From positions 186,001 to 250,000 of the forward strand of contig JAVJSI010000009.1 in assembly GCA_040219515.1 (NCBI GenBank): DNA of 64,000 nucleotides. Reading direction: 5' to 3'. The stretch's first letter is position 1. Each line of letters starts with the position of its first letter. Source of the DNA: Acidimicrobiales bacterium. GTDB lineage: Bacteria > Actinomycetota > Acidimicrobiia > Acidimicrobiales > Aldehydirespiratoraceae. Shown here in pieces: positions 15,064 to 23,032 of the stretch. The position numbers were made by a program, and so were the translations under genes. The notes beneath the pieces are model-generated. The model was not told the origin of the DNA and did no database searches. It saw nothing but the letters and a program-made list of their open reading frames with translations.

Positions 15064-16605
15064 GTGGCGCTCGACATCGACCCGGACACCGGTCTGGTCC
15101 GCCGCGCCGCGCCGAATTCGTATCCCGTCGGGTCGAGTCTGCTCACCGATCTGCTGGTCGACGGCGAGGCCCTGGCCCTGATCGACGGCGAGCGGACGTG
15201 GACCTGTACGCAGCGTACGACGGCGGTGCGACATGCCGCTGCCGCGCTGCATTCGCTGGGCGTCGGCCCGGGCGACCGGGTGGCGTGGTCGCTGCCGAAC
15301 GGCGCCGAGCTGCCCATCGGCTTCCTGGCGACCCAGGTCGTCGGAGGGATCTGGCTGGGCATCAACCAGCCGCTGGCCCCGCCCGAGAAACAGTTCCTGC
15401 TCGACGACGCCGGGGCATCGGTGTTCGTCGCCACGAAGGACGTGCTCGATCAGGTCGGACCGCTATCCGGGCGTCGCGACATCTCCCTCGATGACTGGCG
15501 GCGCCTCGTCGACCACTCCGTCCCCGACGCCGCGCCGCCCGTCGAGCCCGACCCCCACGCGCCGGCCGCCATCGCCTACACGTCGGGCACCACGGGCCGC
15601 CCGAAGGGTGCGGTTCACAGCCACCACAACCTGATGTGGCCCGGCCTCGTCACGATCGAGACCGACCCACCCACCGCCGAGGACCGCCAGGGCACACCGC
15701 TGGCCCACACGATCCTCAACATGCTCGTGCTCGGCGTGATCTCCGCGTGGACCCGGGGCACGACCGGCGTGATCCTGCACCACACCGATGCCGAGCGTTT
15801 CGCGGCCGAGGTCGCCGAGCACCGGGTCACCCGCACGACGATCGTGCCCCCGATCGTGCACGACCTCGTCCACCGAGAGGGCATCGACCCCGCCCTGCTC
15901 TCATCGCTACGCAGCGTGATCGTGGGCGGCGCCGGCACTCCGGCCCCCCTACGACGGGCGTTCTTCGAGAAGTTCGGCGTCCGAGCCATCAACGGCTACG
16001 GCCTCTCCGAAGCGCCCAGCGGCATCGTGCGCGAGTCCGCCGACGAACCGATCGACGACACCATCACCGGCCACCCGATGGCGCCGTTCGCACTCTCGAT
16101 CGTGGACGACGACGACCAACCGGTCCCGACCGGTATCGAGGGCGAGATCTGCGTACGCGCCACCTCGACCGGTTCGTGGGCCGGCTGCTGGACGCCGACC
16201 CTCGGCTACTGGCGTCGGCCCGACGCCACTGCCCAGGTGCTCCGCGGCGGCGCGCTGCACACCGGCGACGTCGGCACGCTCGACGAACGCGGTCGCCTCA
16301 CCATCAGCGGACGCCGCTCCGAGCTGATCCTGCGCGGCGGCGCCAACGTCTACCCCGTCGAGGTCGAGACGGTGATGGCCAACCACCCCCACGTCGCCGA
16401 GGTCGCCGTGTTCGGCATCCCCGACGAGCGCCTCGGCCAGCGAGTGGCCGCCGCCATCGTCCCCGCCGTCGCCGAGCCCGACCTCGACGCCATCCGCGCC
16501 CACTGCGCCGAACACCTCGCCGCCTACAAGGTCCCGGACACCATCGCCATTCGCGAATCACTCCCCCGCAACGCCATGGGCAAGATCCTCAAGACCCACC
16601 TGTGA
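15064..16605 (+). CDS. Fatty-acyl-CoA synthetase (AMP-forming)
   Basis: 513 residues of the ANL superfamily. P-loop AYTSGTTGRPKGA (about residues 176-188), GYGLSEAP as the acyl-adenylate motif, HTGDVGTLDERGRL, and a C-terminal AMGKILKTHL with the catalytic lysine. It activates a carboxylic acid to the acyl-CoA through an adenylate. Substrate unknown; long-chain fatty acid or a steroid-derived acid are both possible given the crotonase gene directly upstream and the hsa genes. GTG start at 15064, 9 bases after the crotonase stop. Confidence 0.87.
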   Translation: MALDIDPDTGLVRRAAPNSYPVGSSLLTDLLVDGEALALIDGERTWTCTQRTTAVRHAAAALHSLGVGPGDRVAWSLPNGAELPIGFLATQVVGGIWLGINQPLAPPEKQFLLDDAGASVFVATKDVLDQVGPLSGRRDISLDDWRRLVDHSVPDAAPPVEPDPHAPAAIAYTSGTTGRPKGAVHSHHNLMWPGLVTIETDPPTAEDRQGTPLAHTILNMLVLGVISAWTRGTTGVILHHTDAERFAAEVAEHRVTRTTIVPPIVHDLVHREGIDPALLSSLRSVIVGGAGTPAPLRRAFFEKFGVRAINGYGLSEAPSGIVRESADEPIDDTITGHPMAPFALSIVDDDDQPVPTGIEGEICVRATSTGSWAGCWTPTLGYWRRPDATAQVLRGGALHTGDVGTLDERGRLTISGRRSELILRGGANVYPVEVETVMANHPHVAEVAVFGIPDERLGQRVAAAIVPAVAEPDLDAIRAHCAEHLAAYKVPDTIAIRESLPRNAMGKILKTHL

Positions 16606-16614
16606 GCGGTGGGG

Positions 16615-17205
16615 TCAGTCGATCCAGGTGGCGAGCAGCTCGTCGACGCGGGTTTCCCATTCTTCGGCGGTCATCGCGTAGCGGACGTGGTCTTCCCACA
16701 CGCCGTTGATCTCGAGGTAGCGCTTGGCGGTGCCCTCGTCGCGCAGCTGGAGCTTCTCGGCCACCCGCCGACTCGCCGTGTTGCGGGGCACGATGGCGGC
16801 CTGGATGCGGTGCAGGTTGAGCTCCTCGAACGCGAACCGCGCCACCACCACGAACGCCTCGGGCGTATAGCTGTTGCCGGCCATCGCCTCGTCGATCCAG
16901 TAACCGACATAGGCGGACTGGAACGGGCCCCGCTGGATCGAGTTCAGGTTGATCTCTCCCCCGAAGATCCCGTCAACGAAGATCCCGAACCCGTAGCCAC
17001 TGCCGACCTGGCGTTCACGCTGGCGGGCCGCGCAGCGCACTGCGAATGCCTGGCGATCCTCGACGACATCGGGCGATCCGGGCAGTCGCTCGGGCTCCCA
17101 CTTCGTGAGCCAGTCGATGTTGCGGCGCCGGACCTCCTGCCACTTCGGGAAGTCGGCCACCTCGAGGGGACGCAGCAGGACTCGGCGTCCGAAGAGGGTG
17201 GTCAC
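16615..17205 (-). CDS. GNAT acetyltransferase, RimJ/RimL type
   Basis: 196 residues. It starts TTLFGRRVLLRPLEVADF like RimJ/RimL N-terminal acetyltransferases and has YVGYWIDEAMAGNSYTPEA (acetyl-CoA loop region) and LNLHRIQAAIVPRNTASRRV, the conserved motif B of ribosomal-protein alanine acetyltransferases. Probably acetylates an N-terminal amine in the cytoplasm; the target is unknown. GTG start with a TACGCT box ending 8 bases upstream. It is convergent with the acyl-CoA synthetase gene, separated by 9 bases. Confidence 0.8.
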   Translation of the reverse strand: MTTLFGRRVLLRPLEVADFPKWQEVRRRNIDWLTKWEPERLPGSPDVVEDRQAFAVRCAARQRERQVGSGYGFGIFVDGIFGGEINLNSIQRGPFQSAYVGYWIDEAMAGNSYTPEAFVVVARFAFEELNLHRIQAAIVPRNTASRRVAEKLQLRDEGTAKRYLEINGVWEDHVRYAMTAEEWETRVDELLATWID

Positions 17206-17213
17206 GGCCGGAG

Positions 17214-17219
17214 AGCGTA
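17214..17219 (-). promoter_or_regulatory. -10 box TACGCT, near-leaderless start at 17205
   Basis: TACGCT on the minus strand ends 8 bases before the GTG of the GNAT gene. Confidence 0.4.
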
Positions 17220-17225
17220 GAGCAG

Positions 17226-18167
17226 TCAGCCGTCGAACAGCGAGAACGCCAGCCCGTCGAGGATGTCGGCCTCGCTCACGAGCACCTCCTCGATCCCGAA
17301 GAACCGCATCACCCGCACCAGGATGCACATCCCGGCCACGATCGTGTCGACCCGGCCGGGCTCCATACCCGGGTTGAACGCCCGGTCCTCGCGGCTCTCC
17401 ATCGCCACCGTGCGATACACGTCCTCGGCGGCGTCCTTGGTGAGCCGGAAGTGGTGGACACGGTCGCGGTCGTACTCGGGCAGGCCGATCTCGAGCATCG
17501 CGGCCGACGAGACGGTGCCGGCCAGACCGACGAACGTCGCGGCGCCGAACGCCTGCGGCATCGCCCGGGCGACGTCGTCGAGGTGGGCTTCGGTGATCGA
17601 CAAGCAGGCGACGAGCTCCTCGGGGGCCGGCGGGTCGGACTCGATGTACTTCTCGCTCAGCCGCACACAGCCGATGTCGAGTGACATCGCGGCACTGGCC
17701 TCGTCGGTGCCGAAGGCGAACTCGGTGGAGCCGCCACCGATGTCGAACACCAGGAACGGACCGTCGTTCGCATCGAGATCCGCAGTGGCGCCCCGGAACG
17801 ACAAGCGGCCCTCTTCCTGCCCGCTGAGGAGCTCGGGCCGGGTGCCGATCACGGCCTCGGCCGCGTCGAAGAAGTCGTCGGCATTCGCCGCGTCGCGCGC
17901 GGCCGAGGTGGCGGTGATACGCACCCGCTCGACACCGTGACGGTCCATCACCGCGCGGTACTCGCGCAGGGCGACCAGCGTCCGTTCGATGGCGGCCTCG
18001 CCCAGCCGACCGGTGGCGTCGACGCCCTCGCCCAGCTTCGTGATGGTCATCAGCCGTTCGAGGGTGGCCGTGCCGTCGTGCACGAGAAGGCGGGTGGAGT
18101 TGGTGCCGCAGTCGATGGCGGCGACGGGGCCGGTCGTGGAGGGGTCGGTCGGTGCGGGGTCGGTCAT
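17226..18167 (-). CDS. ppx: Exopolyphosphatase / guanosine pentaphosphate phosphohydrolase
   Basis: 313 residues, the short actinobacterial Ppx/GppA form. It has AAIDCGTNSTRLLV at the N-terminus (ATP-binding phosphate-1 loop of the ASKHA fold), TSAARDA, the FDIGGGSTEF phosphate-2 loop and GLAGTVSSAAM. It degrades inorganic polyphosphate or pppGpp in the cytoplasm. A good AGGAG Shine-Dalgarno precedes the ATG at 18167, which overlaps the stop of the DUF501 gene (ATGA). In actinobacteria DUF501 and ppx usually follow eno and ftsB; here they are separated from those genes by about 7 kb. Confidence 0.9.
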   Translation of the reverse strand: MTDPAPTDPSTTGPVAAIDCGTNSTRLLVHDGTATLERLMTITKLGEGVDATGRLGEAAIERTLVALREYRAVMDRHGVERVRITATSAARDAANADDFFDAAEAVIGTRPELLSGQEEGRLSFRGATADLDANDGPFLVFDIGGGSTEFAFGTDEASAAMSLDIGCVRLSEKYIESDPPAPEELVACLSITEAHLDDVARAMPQAFGAATFVGLAGTVSSAAMLEIGLPEYDRDRVHHFRLTKDAAEDVYRTVAMESREDRAFNPGMEPGRVDTIVAGMCILVRVMRFFGIEEVLVSEADILDGLAFSLFDG

Positions 18168-18628
18168 CGGGTCTCCTCGTCGGCGTCGGCCAGCTGCTCG
18201 GCGACCCAGCGGCCGACGGGGTCGTCGCCGCCCGCGAGGTGCCATGCGTAGTGCGCATGCAGGCACTTCACCCCTTGCCGGGTGCCGCCCACGCCGGCCG
18301 ACGGCGCCGGGCCGTCGTGGTCGACCGGCATCAGCGCGTCGCGCTCAGTGGCGTAGCGGGCATGGGCCGCGGCGAGCTCGTCCGGGTCGACCGCCGCTTC
18401 GGCCCGGCGCACGCCGCCGGCGGCTTCGAGCCGACCGACCTCCCGGCGCACCTCCTCGCCGCACAACCAGTAGAGCGTCGGCATCGGCCGGCCGCTGCCC
18501 AACAACGGCGCATTGCGCAGCACCACCGGGTCACCGGTTGCGTCACGGACGACGATCTCGAAGTCGCCCCCGGGTGGACGGCCGAGAAGCTCCTCGACCC
18601 GTGCCCGATCGGCCTCGCTCACCGTCAC
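18164..18628 (-). CDS. DUF501 family protein
   Basis: 154 residues, a conserved actinobacterial family of unknown function. Features seen: LLGRPPGGDFEIVVRD at the N-terminus, a TLYWLCGEEVRREVGRLEA core, and the C-terminal GVKCLHAHYAWHLAGGDDPVGRWV with Cys and two His that could bind metal. I take GTG 18628 as start because it overlaps the upstream stop as GTGA; GTG 18622 is equally possible. The stop overlaps the ppx start. Confidence 0.82.
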   Translation of the reverse strand: MTVSEADRARVEELLGRPPGGDFEIVVRDATGDPVVLRNAPLLGSGRPMPTLYWLCGEEVRREVGRLEAAGGVRRAEAAVDPDELAAAHARYATERDALMPVDHDGPAPSAGVGGTRQGVKCLHAHYAWHLAGGDDPVGRWVAEQLADADEETR

Positions 18629-19245
18629 CGTCGCCGCCACCAGATCAGGGCCAGCGCCACCGCAGCGATCGCGGCGACACGCGTGAGCACCGGCCGACGC
18701 GCCGCGTCCATCAGGTCGATCGCGTCGGGTTCGGGCATCTCGATGATTCGTCGCGCCCGGTCGCCGCTGGATCGCGACGCCGCCGAGAGCGCCTCTACCC
18801 CGCCGTCGAGCATCGACGCGAGATTCTCGGCGAACTGAGCCATCAGGTTGGCGCCAACGGTGGGGAACACGCCCTTGCTGAGTTGCGCGACCCGCCCGCT
18901 CACGGTGAGGTCGGTGTCGACCAGGACCCTCGTGGTGGTGTCGTTGATCGGCTCGAGCTTGGCGGTGACGATCGCCTCGGCCCGGCCCTCGCCCCGGGAA
19001 TCGAGACCCAGACCGTTGACCACGACCTTGTAGTCGGTGGCGTTCCGCTCGACGATCGTGACCGCACCGGCGAACTCGGTGGCGATCCGGCCGAGTCGCA
19101 CCTTCACCACGCCGCGGAACTCGCCGTCCTCCACTTCCTGGAGATGGGCGCCCGGCAGACACGGCGCCACCCGGGACACATCGGTCAGTGCGGCCCAGGC
19201 CTCGTCGATCGGCCGAGCGACCTCGAAGCTGTTGGTCAGGTCCAC
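18625..19245 (-). CDS. CoxG-like SRPBCC protein with C-terminal membrane anchor
   Basis: 206 residues. An SRPBCC domain of the carbon monoxide dehydrogenase subunit G family fills residues 1-150: LTNSFEVARPIDEAWAALTDVSRVAPCLPGAHL and FRGVVKVRLGRIATEFAGAV. A single hydrophobic segment and basic end (about 185-206, ALALIWWRRR) would tail-anchor it to the membrane, as in CoxG, which recruits aerobic CO dehydrogenase to the membrane. No cox or xdh catalytic genes are in the window. The GTG start overlaps the MobA-like gene by 10 bases. Confidence 0.78.
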   Translation of the reverse strand: MDLTNSFEVARPIDEAWAALTDVSRVAPCLPGAHLQEVEDGEFRGVVKVRLGRIATEFAGAVTIVERNATDYKVVVNGLGLDSRGEGRAEAIVTAKLEPINDTTTRVLVDTDLTVSGRVAQLSKGVFPTVGANLMAQFAENLASMLDGGVEALSAASRSSGDRARRIIEMPEPDAIDLMDAARRPVLTRVAAIAAVALALIWWRRR

Positions 19246-19817
19246 CGACGCAGGTCCTCGAGCGTGTCGACGTCGGCCTCGCTGCCCTCGCACGGCACCA
19301 CCTCGACCATCTCCGGCCGCTCCCGCATGAGGGCACGGGCACCCTCGTCACCCGAGACCGGGAGCGAGGCCCACATGGCATCCGTGAGCTTCACCGGCGG
19401 ACGCTTGCCGTTGCCGAAATCGGCGGCGGCGATATCGGCCTCGGCGGCGGCGACCGCCTCCCACGCCTCGGTGGGCACGCCCGGCTGATCGCCCAGGCCG
19501 ACCACGATCGTGCGATGCCCTCGGGCATCGGCATACATGGTGGCCGCCCGCAGCGAGGTCGACTGGCCGTCCTCCCAGCGCTCGTTGTGGAGGATCGTGA
19601 CGTCGTCGGGCATGACGGGTACGAGGTCGACGCAGCCGCTGACCACGATCACCTCGTCGAACCCGGCGCCGCGGGCGGCGTCGACGGCGTGCCGCACGAT
19701 CGGCTTGCCCTTCACCACCGTGAGCAGCTTGTGGTCGGGACCGGCGAATCGGCTGCCCGCGCCGGCGGCGAGGATCACCGCCGCGGTCGTGGTGACGGGC
19801 GGTTCGTAGGTCGACAT
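19236..19817 (-). CDS. MobA-like NTP transferase (MocA/CoxC type molybdenum cofactor cytidylyltransferase)
   Basis: 193 residues. It has the nucleotidyltransferase signature LAAGAGSRFAGPDHKLL, then GKPIVRHAVDAARGAGFDEVIVV and the metal-binding GLGDQPGVP. This matches MocA-type enzymes that convert molybdopterin to its cytosine dinucleotide form for xanthine/CO dehydrogenase-family enzymes. The CoxG-like gene directly downstream and the split XdhC genes at 21-22 kb support that over sugar nucleotidyltransferase activity. A CAGACT box ends 6 bases before the ATG. Confidence 0.78.
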   Translation of the reverse strand: MSTYEPPVTTTAAVILAAGAGSRFAGPDHKLLTVVKGKPIVRHAVDAARGAGFDEVIVVSGCVDLVPVMPDDVTILHNERWEDGQSTSLRAATMYADARGHRTIVVGLGDQPGVPTEAWEAVAAAEADIAAADFGNGKRPPVKLTDAMWASLPVSGDEGARALMRERPEMVEVVPCEGSEADVDTLEDLRRWT

Positions 19818-19823
19818 CGCCCC

Positions 19824-19829
19824 AGTCTG
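19824..19829 (-). promoter_or_regulatory. -10 box CAGACT, leaderless start at 19817
   Basis: CAGACT (minus strand) ends 6 bases before the start of the MobA-like gene. It would drive the mobA-coxG-DUF501-ppx operon. Confidence 0.4.
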
Positions 19830-19894
19830 GCGGTGTCGGGCGCGAGTGCAACCCGGCGACGACGGGCGGCGTCGTGGTGACCCGGCCACGGGCG

Positions 19895-19900
19895 TAGGGT
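19895..19900 (+). promoter_or_regulatory. -10 box TAGGGT, leaderless start at 19907
   Basis: TAGGGT ends 6 bases before ATG 19907, with no Shine-Dalgarno in the short gap. Confidence 0.5.
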
Positions 19901-19906
19901 TTCCTG

Positions 19907-20443
19907 ATGCCATCGAGCGAGGATCCCACCACGCAGGTCACCCCCGATCGCCCGCCGGCCGTGCGGGTGACGATGCTCCTCGCCGATTCGGCCCAGGTCG
20001 CCGATGGCAAGCTCTACATCCTCGGCGGCGGCATCACCGCCATGGGTCCCCGCCCCCAGCCCGTGGGCGTGGCCATCCGCATCGAGGTGCCGTGGGACCG
20101 GGCCAACGTGCCCCATTCCTGGCGACTCGACCTGCTCGACGAAGACGGCCATCCCCTGACCGTGCGGGACAAACCCCTCGTGGTCCACGGGCGTTTCGAA
20201 GCCGGCCGCCCGGCCGGGCTCAAGCCCGGCACTCCCCTGTCCGTCCCGCTCGCCATCAACTTCCCGGCCATCCCGACCACGCCGGGCCGGAACTACACCT
20301 GGCAGCTGTCGATCGACGACCGGACCCATGTCGACTGGCGCCTGAGCTTCCACGTCCGGGCCGGCCAGCAGTCCCCGCCCACCGGGCCACCGCCCGCCGC
20401 CGGGCCCGAGAGCCCCGGCCAACTCCCCGGACTCGACTCGTGA
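19907..20443 (+). CDS. Conserved hypothetical protein (DUF6941-like)
   Basis: 178 residues, soluble. It begins with an acidic/Thr/Pro-rich stretch and then has RVTMLLADSAQVADGKLYILGGG and VPWDRANVPHSWRLDLLDEDG, a pattern I associate with the DUF6941 family of actinobacterial proteins of unknown role. The C-terminus is a Pro-rich tail (SPPTGPPPAAGPE). The gene overlaps the hemolysin III-type gene by GTGA, so the two are probably translated together. Confidence 0.6.
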   Translation: MPSSEDPTTQVTPDRPPAVRVTMLLADSAQVADGKLYILGGGITAMGPRPQPVGVAIRIEVPWDRANVPHSWRLDLLDEDGHPLTVRDKPLVVHGRFEAGRPAGLKPGTPLSVPLAINFPAIPTTPGRNYTWQLSIDDRTHVDWRLSFHVRAGQQSPPTGPPPAAGPESPGQLPGLDS

Positions 20444-21108
20444 CCGCCGTCCGGCCCCGATTCGATCCCGACAGCATCAAGCCCCAGCTGCGCGGCCGAT
20501 CACACGAGTACGCGTTCGTGGTCGCGCTCACTTTGCTGCCGATCATGATCGTGGCGGCGCCCGGTGTGGGGCCCCGCCTGGTCACCGCCCTCTACGCCAC
20601 CGCCATCGCCGGCCTGTTCGGCATCAGCGCCCTGTATCACCGCGTCGACTGGAGCCCCCGAGCCCGCGGCCGGATGAAGCGACTCGACCACTCGATGATC
20701 TTCGTCGCCATCGCCGGCACCTACACACCGCTGGCGGTGTTCGCCCTCTCCGGCCGCGCGGCCCGGGTGGTGCTCGCCGTCGTGTGGCTCGGTGCCATCG
20801 CCGGCATCATCGTGCGCAACCTGTTCCCCGATGCCCCGAAGCCGCTGGCCGCCGCGCCCTACCTGGCGGTGGGCTGGGTGGCCGTCTTCGTGATGTTCGA
20901 CATGTGGCGCTCGCTCGGCGTGGCCGGGTTCACCCTGGTCGCCGTCGGTGGCCTGCTCTACACGTTCGGGGCGCTGATCTATGCGTTCCGTCGGCCCAAC
21001 CCGTGGCCACACACCTTCGGCTACCACGAGATCTTCCACCTGCTCGTGATCGGCGGCGCCACCCTGCACTACATCAGCGTCGCCTTCGTCGCCCTCCCCA
21101 AAGCCTGA
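20440..21108 (+). CDS. Hemolysin III / PAQR-type membrane protein
   Basis: 222 residues with seven predicted membrane helices. The PAQR/HlyIII motifs are present: FGISALYHRVDW (helix 2), MKRLDHSMIFVAIAGTYTPL, and GYHEIFHLLVIGGATLHYISV in the last helix, giving the His and Asp residues that bind zinc in this superfamily. The bacterial function is not settled; hydrolase activity on a lipid amide is one proposal. GTG start overlapping the upstream stop. It converges on the xdhC gene across a hairpin. Confidence 0.85.
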   Translation: MTAVRPRFDPDSIKPQLRGRSHEYAFVVALTLLPIMIVAAPGVGPRLVTALYATAIAGLFGISALYHRVDWSPRARGRMKRLDHSMIFVAIAGTYTPLAVFALSGRAARVVLAVVWLGAIAGIIVRNLFPDAPKPLAAAPYLAVGWVAVFVMFDMWRSLGVAGFTLVAVGGLLYTFGALIYAFRRPNPWPHTFGYHEIFHLLVIGGATLHYISVAFVALPKA

Positions 21109-21135
21109 CCCCTCACCTCCGGAGCGCGGGTCAGG
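21104..21135. terminator. Hairpin between convergent genes
   Basis: CCTGACCC (21104-21111) pairs with GGGTCAGG (21128-21135), and an inner CTCCGGAG palindrome lies in the loop. The hairpin contains the stop codons of both convergent genes. There is no T tract, so a role as bidirectional terminator is only possible. Confidence 0.35.
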
Positions 21136-21934
21136 GGTGGATGGGGCCGGTGGTGTCGGTGAGGGAATTCACCTCTCGGCCGGTGCGGTGGGCGATGATC
21201 TCCGCGACGATGGAGATGGCGGTCTCCTCGGGCGTGCGAGCGCCGAGGTCGAGTCCGACCGGTGAGCGCAGACGGTCGAGACCAGGCTGGTCGACACCGG
21301 CTTCGCGCAACCGGGCGGTGCGGTCGTCGTGGGTGCGACGGCTGCCCATCACACCGATGTAGCCCACGCGGGTGGCCAGCGCCGCGGTGACCGCGGGAAC
21401 GTCGAACTTGGCGTCGTGGGTGAGCACGCAGACCGCATCTCGAGGGCCGAGCTCGTCGCCGATCTCGGCCAGCAGACGATCGGGCCAGTCGACGACCACC
21501 TCATCGGCCATCGGGAACCGGGCCGGCGTGGCGAACACCTCACGGGCGTCGCACACGGTCACGCGATAGCCCAGCACCTTGGCCACCCGGGCGAGGGCGG
21601 CGGTGAAGTCGACCGCACCGAACACGACCATCCGCGGCGGCGCGGCGAAGCTCTCGATGAAGACGGCGACCGTCCCCTCGCGAGCCTCGCCGTGTTCGCC
21701 ATAGTGGCGGATCCCGGATCGGCCGGCGGCGAGCTCACCCCGCGCATCGCGGGCGACGACCCGATCGAGGTCGGCATTCCCCAGCGAACCCATTCCCTCG
21801 GGACCCGTGCCCGGGACGACCAGCAGTTTCGCGCCGGTGCCGGGACCTTCGACGACGGTGGCGAGCACGGCCGGGGTCTCGGCCACCACCGCGTCGCGCA
21901 ACGCATCGTAGATGGACGGCTCGCTCACACTCAC
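21131..21934 (-). CDS. XdhC/CoxF-type molybdenum cofactor insertion factor, Rossmann half
   Basis: 267 residues. The C-terminal two thirds match the XdhC Rossmann domain: PRMVVFGAVDFTAALARVAKVLGYRVTVCDARE, VLTHDAKFDVPAV and YIGVMGSRRTHDDR. XdhC binds the sulfurated molybdenum cofactor and hands it to xanthine dehydrogenase-type enzymes. The N-terminal part (1-100) is a separate alpha/beta segment. The CoxI half of XdhC is a separate gene immediately upstream; the GTG start overlaps its stop (GTGA). Confidence 0.8.
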   Translation of the reverse strand: MSVSEPSIYDALRDAVVAETPAVLATVVEGPGTGAKLLVVPGTGPEGMGSLGNADLDRVVARDARGELAAGRSGIRHYGEHGEAREGTVAVFIESFAAPPRMVVFGAVDFTAALARVAKVLGYRVTVCDAREVFATPARFPMADEVVVDWPDRLLAEIGDELGPRDAVCVLTHDAKFDVPAVTAALATRVGYIGVMGSRRTHDDRTARLREAGVDQPGLDRLRSPVGLDLGARTPEETAISIVAEIIAHRTGREVNSLTDTTGPIHP

Positions 21935-22245
21935 CAGTCCAGCGGCTCGAGGAACAGGTGGATCGTGCCGCCACAGGTGAGCCCGACGGCGAAGGCCTCG
22001 TCGTCGCTGAATCCGAAGGTGACGAGCCGGCGATCGCCGGTCTCGATCACGTCGAGGGCATCCACGACCACTGCGCCCTCGACACAGCCGCCCGACACCG
22101 AACCGGTGACCTCGCCGTGCTCGTTGACGGCCATGGCCGCTCCCGGCAGGCGCGGGCCCGACCCGTCGAGGTCGACGACCCGGGCGATCGCCACTCGGGC
22201 GCCGGCGGCACGCCAGCGGTCGAGATCGGCGAACAGTTCTTTCAC
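21931..22245 (-). CDS. XdhC/CoxI N-terminal domain protein
   Basis: 104 residues forming the XdhC_CoxI domain alone: AAGARVAIARVVDLDGSGPRLPGAAMAV, then GEVTGSVSGGCVEGAVV with the conserved Cys that is thought to contact the cofactor, and VGLTCGGTIHLFLEPL with a second conserved Cys. In most bacteria this is fused to the Rossmann half; here the two halves are separate, overlapping genes. Confidence 0.82.
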   Translation of the reverse strand: MKELFADLDRWRAAGARVAIARVVDLDGSGPRLPGAAMAVNEHGEVTGSVSGGCVEGAVVVDALDVIETGDRRLVTFGFSDDEAFAVGLTCGGTIHLFLEPLDW

Positions 22246-22282
22246 GTCCCCAGCATGCCTGCTGCGGGGCGTGGGTTCGCGA

Positions 22283-22444
22283 TCAGCGCCGAAAGCCGGC
22301 GCGGGCGGCGTCGAGCGCTTGGCGGCTGCGGGCCAGTTCGGGCACGGAGGCGCCGCTGCGGCGCAGGTTCTGGTGGTGGTCCCAACGGCGAGCGAGCTCA
22401 GCGAAACGAGCGTCGAAGCCGGCGATGTCGGTGGAGGTGATCAT
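22283..22444 (-). CDS. Small hypothetical protein, 53 aa
   Basis: Complete small reading frame from ATG 22444 to TGA. The protein starts MITSTDIAGFDARFAELARR and continues with a helical, charged sequence ending LDAARAGFRR; composition and third-base GC look like real coding sequence. It is probably one or two amphipathic helices. No family recognised. It is divergent from the Lrp regulator. An inverted repeat GATTC-n8-GAATC (22446-22463) starts 2 bases before its start codon. Confidence 0.45.
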   Translation of the reverse strand: MITSTDIAGFDARFAELARRWDHHQNLRRSGASVPELARSRQALDAARAGFRR

Positions 22445-22546
22445 GGATTCATCGTAACGAATCGATCACCGTCGTTTCGGGGGTTATCGAGGCAAACTGT
22501 GGCGGCGGCCCGTTTTTTTCAAGGCTCATGCCCGATCTGACCATGA

Positions 22547-22552
22547 TACCCT
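22547..22552 (+). promoter_or_regulatory. -10 box TACCCT, leaderless start at 22559
   Basis: TACCCT ends 6 bases before ATG 22559 of the Lrp gene. Confidence 0.5.
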
Positions 22553-22558
22553 CGACCC

Positions 22559-23032
22559 ATGTCACGCTATGAAGAGAAAGACGTCGATAACATCGATCGT
22601 CACATCCTGCAGGAACTCTCCCACGACGGTCGGGTCAGCTTTCGCGAACTGGGCGAACGCGTCGGGCTGTCGGCCCCCGCGGTGACCGACCGGGTCCGTC
22701 GCCTCGAGCGCGACGGGATCATCTCGGGCTATCAGGCCGTCATCGACCCGTGCGCGTTCGGCTTCCCCCTGCTCGTGGTCATCCGTGTGCACTCCGCCGG
22801 CCCGCGGTCCACCGGCGTCGACGACCTGGCCCGTCGGCTGCCCGAGGTCGTCGAGTGCGTGCGGGTCACCGGCAGCGAGAGCCACGTGATGCGGGTGCGC
22901 GTGCGCGACATGATCCACCTCAACGACGTGGTCGAGGAGTTCTGGGAGTTCGGCGACACGATCACCAGCGTCGTGACCACGACCCCCGTGCCGGTGCGCC
23001 CGGTGCCGATGGGCCCGACCGAGGAGAACTAG
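22559..23032 (+). CDS. Lrp/AsnC family transcriptional regulator
   Basis: 157 residues. Winged-helix DNA-binding domain at 8-65 (VDNIDRHILQELSHDGRVSF, LGERVGLSAPAVTDRVRRLE), then a RAM ligand-binding domain with VTGSESHVMRVRVRDMIHLNDVV. Such proteins sense amino acids or related molecules as octamers. Target unknown; the divergent small gene, the inverted repeat at 22446-22463 and autoregulation are candidates. Its TAG stop lies within CTAG, shared with the stop of the convergent ABC permease gene. Confidence 0.88.
   Translation: MSRYEEKDVDNIDRHILQELSHDGRVSFRELGERVGLSAPAVTDRVRRLERDGIISGYQAVIDPCAFGFPLLVVIRVHSAGPRSTGVDDLARRLPEVVECVRVTGSESHVMRVRVRDMIHLNDVVEEFWEFGDTITSVVTTTPVPVRPVPMGPTEEN

Noticed and set aside
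16605-16625. GGGGTCAG near the end of the acyl-CoA synthetase gene as a third REP copy
   Set aside because: Only half of the core is present and no complementary arm exists.
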